A stretch of 64,000 nucleotides of DNA, taken from contig OX438753.1 in NCBI GenBank assembly GCA_949316235.1, forward strand, positions 21,322,801 to 21,386,800. The letters run 5' to 3'. The notes below the pieces were generated by a model. That model saw nothing but the letters and a program-made list of their open reading frames with translations. It was not told the DNA's origin and did not search any database. The stretch comes from Oegoconia quadripuncta. Its lineage: Eukaryota; Arthropoda; Insecta; Lepidoptera; Autostichidae. Positions 54,701 to 63,700 of this stretch are shown here, in pieces; within the stretch, counting starts at the first letter, position 1; every line of letters starts with the position of its first letter. The translations under genes and the position numbers were made by a program.

Positions 54701-57700
54701 CGTCACTACCGCGCTTACATGCTCTCCGAGCGTAAACTCCGCGTCACAAAGGTACAACGTATATCTAACGATATGAAGCTCCAAATTTTTTTAAACTTAG
54801 CTCAAAGGCATATCTCTAGCGATTGTTTTTATTTTTTTTGATATCTCTATTTTTTTTTCTGACCGAAACCGGGCGAAAAACTAAAGCATTTTTTTATGAA
54901 AAGTTTGTTTGTAAACGCTTTATTGGTACAAAGTGACCTATGACATTAAATCGAAGTAGTGTAATAAGGCGGACTTATCCCATCAGGGATCTCTTCCAGT
55001 GAACCAAAATTTACAATGGACAATATTGTATTTTTAAGATTAAGATTGGGGTTCGCATGATCGCAATTCCAACCTCAACCTCATTTGAGGCCAAGCTCTT
55101 CATTTGTGCATTATAAAAATCATTTATCCTTGTTCCAGACAAAGGCTGTATTCTCCATGGTCAACAGTCGACTCCGAGCAATCAAAGGTGTCGAACTGAA
55201 GATGGCCAATCGAATTTATATACCAGAAAATTACGAGCTGAACGACAATTTCGCTGCCGTCTCCAAAGATGTCTTCGGTAGCGAAGTGCAGAACGTGGAT
55301 TTCAAGAAAAATGACGAAACAGCCAAGAGCATCAATACTTGGGTAATTATCATCGAGGTTTATGAACACTAGAAAGATGGATTAACTTTATATTGACAAA
55401 CTAAGTACCTACTGAAAATACTAATGCACAAATACACACCACAAACGCATTATGAATGAAGAGTCGAACAGCTTAGTGCGAATGTTCGGAATGCTGACTA
55501 CATACGGGTGGAATCCCTCCCCACGCCTAGTAGTCCGAAGATGAAATGGCGATGGTGGAATAAGATTATGTAATACAAGTTATCGTTGCTTAATGTGGAA
55601 CTAGATGACGCCGTATGCATGTCGAAGGATATTTCATTATTTTTATATAGAAATAGATTGCTGTTTTTTTTTTCGCGGGCAAATGCTTTACGCGTACCGT
55701 TCGCCTGGGGGACGGTGAGACGGTTATGTGGGACTCCCCTCCCTAACGGAAGGGATACCCATTAAAACCCCGCGGCAACCTTCTTCGGCAGTAGGGAGGA
55801 CCTGGGAACGCATAGGCGGCTCCAGGTCCCCCCCCCCCCTCACAAGGGGAGGCCCATTCCCGAAGGGCGTCTAGCGCACCCTCCGTAGGGGGCGCTGCCG
55901 TGCCTCACACCGCGATCAGCGAACGGTATGAAGCGCGGCGGGGCCCGATGCGACGAGTATCGAGGTGCCTAACCACTTGTTTCAAGGAACTACCTAGAAA
56001 TAGGTTGCTCTAGTGCATGCTGGAATCTGTGTGCCTTGTGAAAAGCATATGTCCTGTCGTTGATGATGACATTACTAATATTTGTTTCTTTTCTTTTATT
56101 TCACAGGTTGAATCGCAAACCAATGACCGTATCAAAGATTTAGTTGATCCGAGCTCACTCTCCGCGGCGACCCGCGCTGTGCTTGTCAATGCACTTTATT
56201 TCAAGGTATCTATTTTATCTAAATCCTATATATTGGGTCTTTACCTATGAAATTGGAGTTATTTTTCTTCTTAATCTTAATATCTTTATTGTACACAAAA
56301 TTGTTACAGAAATATGCATTGTATATAAAATGTACAAAGGCGAGCTTAACTCGTTAATCATATTATTATGTACCAATACCTGCGATTTTCAAAGCTTTAT
56401 CCAAATTTGTTTTTTATTTGGAGAATTCAATATTATTTCAAGATTTCACATGAAATATCTTTTAATTTCTGGGCTAAATCCACATAATAAAAAAAATTGA
56501 ACAGAGCTCTTTTCATGTGCTTCCCATAATCATTTCTTAGATTCGCTGAAACTTTTATAAAGCGGTTACTTTTAAAAATTAACGCTGCCTATACTTAACT
56601 GAATGTTATCCGATCATACGCACAAAGTTTAGCTAAATTTGGATTTGCCGTTTCCAAAAGAAAATGAAAAATGTGTGTATGGAGAAAACAGTCTTAATGA
56701 AATTTTTCATACAAAACGCCAATTTCATAGGTAAGGACCTAACATATCACATCAGCTACAGGACGTCCACTGCTGAACATAGCCTGAACATAGAACACAG
56801 GCCCCCATAGATTTCCAGAGCGACCGGTTGGAAGCTGCCTGCATCCAACAATTTCCCTCGACCTTTACCACGGGAACTTTAATCCCCACCGGCAATCAGT
56901 TCTTTGAGCTATGTGGCCTGCCCACTGCCACTTGAAGTTATTAATCTGCTCGGCTATGTAAGTAAGGCCCATAATAAGAGACCACGTTTCAGTAACACAA
57001 ATCATCACTGGTAACACAGATTGATTAAGATTATATAGGATTATCAAGAGTAATCACAGAATCGATTAAACTTTAAATATTTGGATTACCCAAACGCCAA
57101 TGTTTGGGAAATTTCTGACCACCCTATTTGGGATAAAGGTTGTGACGAAGTGGCCGTACCTAGATATAAGCCCGAAAGCCCGGCATGCCATTGCCTTAAT
57201 AAAATACTTAATTAGGAATATCAACTTCAAACTTTATTGATCCTTAAACAGTACCTACAGGAATTGCATATGACCCTCCAGTTTGAACAGAAGTGAGATG
57301 TAACTTCATTAACTGCGTAAAAATCACAAACATATCTTGGCTTTGCCCTTCTCTGAAACCCTAGGCACCACCATCCTATCTAAATCTGCCGCCAAGCAGC
57401 AATGTTAACAGCATTGTTGTGTTCCGGTGGTCAGAAATAAGATAGCCAGTCCCTCAAATGTGTTGCGGTTTCTGGGTCAGTACGCTTCCACCTTCGACCT
57501 CATCTTCACTTAACATCGGGTGTGATTGAGGTCAAGTACGAACCCTTTGTGCATAAAAAAAAGGCACGCCACTATTGTGACGTTGTCTGTATGTATGTAA
57601 GCAGATATAACCTAAAGCACATTAGGTAAGTACTTAAGTAAATGACTTTAACTAAACTACTTTCCTTTACAGGGCACCTGGAAGGACGAATTCAAGAACG

Positions 57701-60700
57701 AGAATACAAAGGACCGTGATTTCCATGTCAGCAAAGATAAAACAATCCAAGTTCCCACGATGAACAGGCGAGGGAATTATTTATATGGCGAGAGTGCAGA
57801 TTTGAATGCAAAGGTAGTTATAAAGTATAAAGTTCTATACGACGACGTAGATTATTCCATGTTCTGGCTGCGGGCTTTCCACTTGTCTACGCCGTCAACC
57901 TACTGACAGATTTACATTGACCCAATAACTGATGTTGTAATGACACTTCAGCACTGGAGCGCTTGCCTATTTTCCGAGTCAGTGATCTTCGCCTAGTCCC
58001 CTGCTGCCAGCGTCGAAGACACGTCTGAGCGTGCCACTAATCCCCGACTGACTGAACACGTACAAATAACATGAGCCAGTGACGCCATTCGCTGCCTAGT
58101 GACTATCCCCAATCAATGGATCAATGTAAATCTGCCTGAACTAAGCGTTTTTAATCTTTATTTACAATGGAAACTTTTTAATCTTTCGAAATTGGAGGGC
58201 AGAACGTGAATTCACGCTTGTCGGTCTAAATTAATCTTTCAAGCGTTTTTTCTCTCTTAAACTAATGGCACTTTTACTCGTGGTAGCTTTCTACTACTGC
58301 TACTAACTGCATCTAGGTGCTTTCCGTGGTGTAAACGAAAGCAGGAGGCTGAGGTTCACTCGAACTCCTTCCCCATAAGGTTGCCATTAATGCCATTTTG
58401 CTTATCATGGGCTACGCTCCCATTAGATGAGGGGGGAGAGGGAAATTTCTTTCACAACTTACACATGCTTTTCCTACTTACTTTCTTTCTTTAATTATGC
58501 AAGGTAGCAATGGAATCATGTAAGGCACCGTCGAGGAGTTGGCAGTGAAAGAGGGATTGATCTTCCTTCCGGTATCTGTTTTCTCTAAATTCTACAATTC
58601 ATCATTTTCCTGCCCTTATCCCACTCTAGGTGGGGTCGGCACAACATGTCATCCTCTTCCGCTCTCCTCTATCAGCCGTCATCTTCGTACTCACCCCTTT
58701 CACACACATATCATTCCTCACGCAGTCTACCCACACCTTCTTTGGTCTTCCCCTACCTCTGTATCCCTCCACATTCATACTTAACACTCGTCTTATTACG
58801 TGCCTTTCATCCCTCCTCATAATGTGCCCAAACCATGCTAACCTATTACTACTCAGCTCTCTAAATTATTATTATTCTCTAAATTCTACAATTATGGGCA
58901 CTAAATATTGACAACCACATGCAAGTTTAATGTATCCACAAAATACTTCCACAAAGTCCGTTCAGTGTTGCCAATGTCTTGACTGAACCACTTCTTGTGG
59001 CTTAAACGACCATGTAGTGGAAGAAACCGACTTCCAATATTTGAACTCATGTTTATAAGTCAATCTAACAAGAGCGTATTAAAAATCATTAACCTACAGC
59101 ACTGAAAAGAATAGCCCATGTAAAATCTTTTCAGTGCTGGAAAACACATTTCAGAAACGAGATAATATACCAATATTAAAATTATAATAATTTCTAATTC
59201 TCAAGTCACCTATTCCAGTTGCTGGAGATAATTTATGAGGGAGACGATGCATCATTCCTCGTCATTCTTCCCAACGAAGTCGACGGTCTCCCTGCCTTGG
59301 TAGAAAAGCTGAAAGACCCAGCTGTTCTAAAGACAGCCACCGCTGCAATGCAATTGTATGAAGTCGATGTATATCTACCTAAATTCAAAGTTGAAACTAA
59401 GACAAACTTGTTGGAGATTCTTCAGAAGGTAAGCTGCAAATTATATTCTTAGACGTGTGAAACATTGCAATCATTTTTTATGTGATTGTTAGGTACCTAT
59501 ATATTACTAGGAATAATTTAGATCTAACTGATACAAAACCACAAAATGTCATTCATACTCGCAAACTAAGGCGTAATTCAGATCCATTTAGGTACATTAA
59601 AACCATCTTGCAGTCAAGACACCTCCACAGAGTTCTTATTCCGTCCACGAGTGAAGTTGCAATCATGTCAGATATCTGTTAATGAAAGGAATATTAAGCA
59701 GGGTTAAAGTAATGCAGCTATATAAGAGGTGGCAGTAGACCCGTATAGCACAATGCAGCGCAATGTATGCGCGGGGCCAGCCGCTGGAATTTCTTTGCTA
59801 TGGTCAGAACTTCAGCCCAGTGATAATTGCTCTAACTAAAAAATGCTTGTAACGTGGTCTCTATTTTGACATCCATCTTTGAGCAAAGTCGACCTTTCCG
59901 CGGTAATGGAATAGCCACCCGCAAAATTGTATGAAATTATTTTAACCACCTGCAATTTCCTTTGAATATCCATTATTGTCCAGTTTTGTTTATTCAGAAT
60001 TTGTCTGTACAAGTGTAGACAGTACGTATAAGTAAGAATCCTGCGGTCCTGAATGTTAGTACCATTACTAAGCAGTTTTTATTTAAACTCCTCACTTGTT
60101 TGAATAAAGCTTAGCTACGCTCTCTGCCTTCAAGATTTCTCATCATTGTAGCCCTTGATGTTCGCACTGTAATGGCCTCAACTTTCGGTCTATGCCTTTA
60201 CTCTAGCTTGTCCATCAAGGGCTGCACTGCAGACCACGCTGCGCTTTCGGCTTTCGTCAGCGCTGCCAGCAACGTAATCATTACAGATCGTGGCAATAAT
60301 GGATTAGCTCGCACATTTTGAAGGCCTGTGTCTGATGCAGTAGGCTACATAAAGTACAGGGTATTTGTTATATATTTATTGAATTCTTCAAAAGCATTCC
60401 CGAGGACACGGGAGTGTACTCTTACATAAATATAGTTTATTATATTGAACGCTACCATTACACTACCAGTGTAAGCTGACCGCGCGACGCAATGCAAAAT
60501 GGGAACCCAGCGAGCGCTCTTTATACTGGAAGTTTTACGTCATCATGCGACCACATGCACTTACAAAGTATTTTTATGATGCACTAAGCTGCATATAAAT
60601 TAACCAAAAGAAAAATTTACAGCCGAAAATAATAACGTCTATTGTTTTTCAGATCGATGTCACGAGAATCTTTTCGGCGGGAGCTGCGAATCTAAAGAAC

Positions 60701-63700
60701 CTTTTGAAGACGGATGAAGGTTTATTTGTGAGTGATGCAGTGCAGAAAGCATTCCTTGAAATTTCTGAGAAAGGCACAGAAGCTGCTGCTGCAAACGGTA
60801 AGCGAAATTTTATTTACCTTCTTAAATACATAGGAGACTGTGACTGAACACCAAAATACAAACGTGCGAAGAAATGTGGTCCGGACCATCGTAGTTCCGA
60901 TACTCTGTTGGTCGACACATTGCTTGTGCGATAAACCATACAGCGACAGAATATTTCTTAACATCGAAGGCGTTAGCCTCGCCTTAACCTTCTGAACCTA
61001 CCCAACTCGCTTCGCTCGCTAGCTACAAAAGTCTCTATCGCTCTAGCGTTCGTCGAAGAAGTATTCTGTTACGCGTTGACATTCTAGCAGACTTCGTATA
61101 TAGAACTCGTATCGTTGAGACTCCGTGGTAGTTTATCGTCAAAGCTCAGGCTTTAAAAACTATTGACTACAAAAATTCCGTGTAGGAATGTCAAATTTTT
61201 TAACAATACATTTTAACGAGTTATGACATTCCTGACGACATCTCTTAAGGGTATTATATATTAGGGTAAACATACTACAGCGTGAAATTTAATTCGTGTA
61301 ATTCCTGTATACTGCTGACTTCACACCTGATTAGGAACAACTTTCCACTGGAAACCATAGCCGAATTCAGCCGAAAATTGTAGGAATTCCATACTAAAAG
61401 TGGTTTCAGGATGGTTTACTTTGTATTGGTAATCGAAAATTTTTTGATCGAATTCGACTATGGTTCCTTAGGGAAAGTTGTTAGTGACCAAGAGCGACGT
61501 CACTAGTTAATAGGAATTACACGAATTCAAATTCAACCTGTATATTTGTTCGGGGCGGATATTAAGTCCGTAGACGTGAAGGCGGAATGTAGAGAAGTGT
61601 GGAAAGGACTCCACTGACAAAAGCATAGCTCTTAAATTGAAGAGGGAGAGAAATGAATGAATGCAATGTAGTTTTCACCATGATATCGAACGAGACAAGT
61701 TCAGTGGGCTGCCATGTTAGCACCGGCAGACATGTAGACATTTACGATGACAAAATTATGTCACCCTGTAGGTGAGCGCTTGCTCGTTTGTCATAGCAGA
61801 AGAGATGTACGCAAATGACTTGCGCAAGGCAAAGATTAATTCGACGGCACACCGCCTATGCTTCATCTTAATACTTTATTTTTTACAGCTCCTTCAAATT
61901 CAGTGGCTTCGTTTTGTTTTTCTTATTTAATTTAAAGGAGCTGTGACTGTATTTTATATTAAATGACTTATAATCACAATACACAGCAAATTAAAGAAAT
62001 AATAAGCAACGTACGTGAAGGATGTAATGTTACTTTTTGACGACCTGTTTGGTGTAGTGGTTAGAAATTCTGCTACTATACCAAATGGTCGCGGGTTCGA
62101 ATCCCGCTAGGGGCATATGATTGTATGATGAATACAGACATGTGTTCCCGAGTTATGGATGTTTTTCATATATACATGTATTTATTTACAAAAAAAATGT
62201 ATTTGTGTAGTTTATCAACCATCTAGTATCCATAACACAAGCCTTGCTTACTGTGGACCTAGATGGCGCTGTGTGTCTGTGCAAAGACATTTATTATTAT
62301 TTATTTATTATTATTTAACACTCGAGAAATAGGTCAAATAAAATTTTCTTATTCAAATCATAAGCAATCCAACATTTAAATTATTCGAACAAATAACAAA
62401 GATGGCACTTCAGTAAATAGTTTTGATTACTTATCAAAATAAGCACAAATCTATTCGTCACCATGCAATTTGCGAGAAAGTAGTCGTGTACATCATCGGT
62501 CAGGGATATTCGGTTATGTAATTTACCATACTTGATTGATATGATTGCATTACCCACTGGTCCATGCAGCATTCAAATACAGTCGATACAGGTTTGTCCT
62601 AATCCTAATCATGGGTATGATTCTCACGCGTCCGAGATTTGTCTCTTTTCTCCGTAGCGTGGACATCGTTTGGAGTGGGAGGAGGAGTGAGAGTGGGATA
62701 GTTGTTCGTCCAAGGGAATGAGCAGGATAAATATTGGGTCTTTACCTATGAAATTGGAGTTTTTTTTCTTCGTTAATTGGTACATATGAATGTACCAATT
62801 CGTGCGATTTTCAAAAAGCTATATCAAAATTTGTTTTTTATTTGGAAAATGGAATATTATTTCAAGGTTGCATATGAAATATTTTTTAATTTCTGGGCCA
62901 AAACACATAATAAAAAAAAATTGAACAGAGCTCTTTTCATGTGCTTCCCATAATCATTTCTTACATTCGCTGAAACTTTTATAAAGCGGTAACTTTTAAA
63001 AATTAACGCTGCCAATAATTAACTTAATGTTATCCGATAATACACAGAAAGTTTAGCTAAATTTGGAATTTTTCCTTCCCAAAAAAATTCAAAAATGTTT
63101 GTATGGAGAAAACAGTCTTAATGAAATTCTTCATACAAAACACCAATTTCATAGGGATGGACCTAATATTATCTCGCGCACGTTTATAGCGCCTCTGATG
63201 CTACTAGTGCTGTTGATGTTAATATCTCGAACGCATGAGAATGACTGCCCTGAGCGTCCGGCTAGACTCGCGGGCAGCTATAAAGCTTTGTTTTAGTTCT
63301 GAGAGGAATAATTCAAGTTCATTCTGTTTCTCACGAATTATTAATTTTTTGCCATCGACTCGCTAAGAAGAAGAAGAAATAAAACTCACTTTCTGACTTT
63401 GCTATTAAATAAAGTAAGAATAAAGGATATATTCCTGGTTGAAGTAAGGATATTCGAAACAGAACCAAGCACTGATATTTCCATATATGTCTGTGGAACC
63501 AAGCGTCCCAGCTATGTATGCCGCATTAGTCACTGCATTTAGGATGGTATAATAGGCCCTTTATGTGTAATTCACCCATAGCCTGCTGATCTGGAAAGTT
63601 TGATAGTAAACTCTAAATAAAGTGAATTTCACTTCGGCTATGCATAGTGCAAACCTATGGTCCATAGCGTTACCAGGAATTGAATCGATAAGATTTTAGG

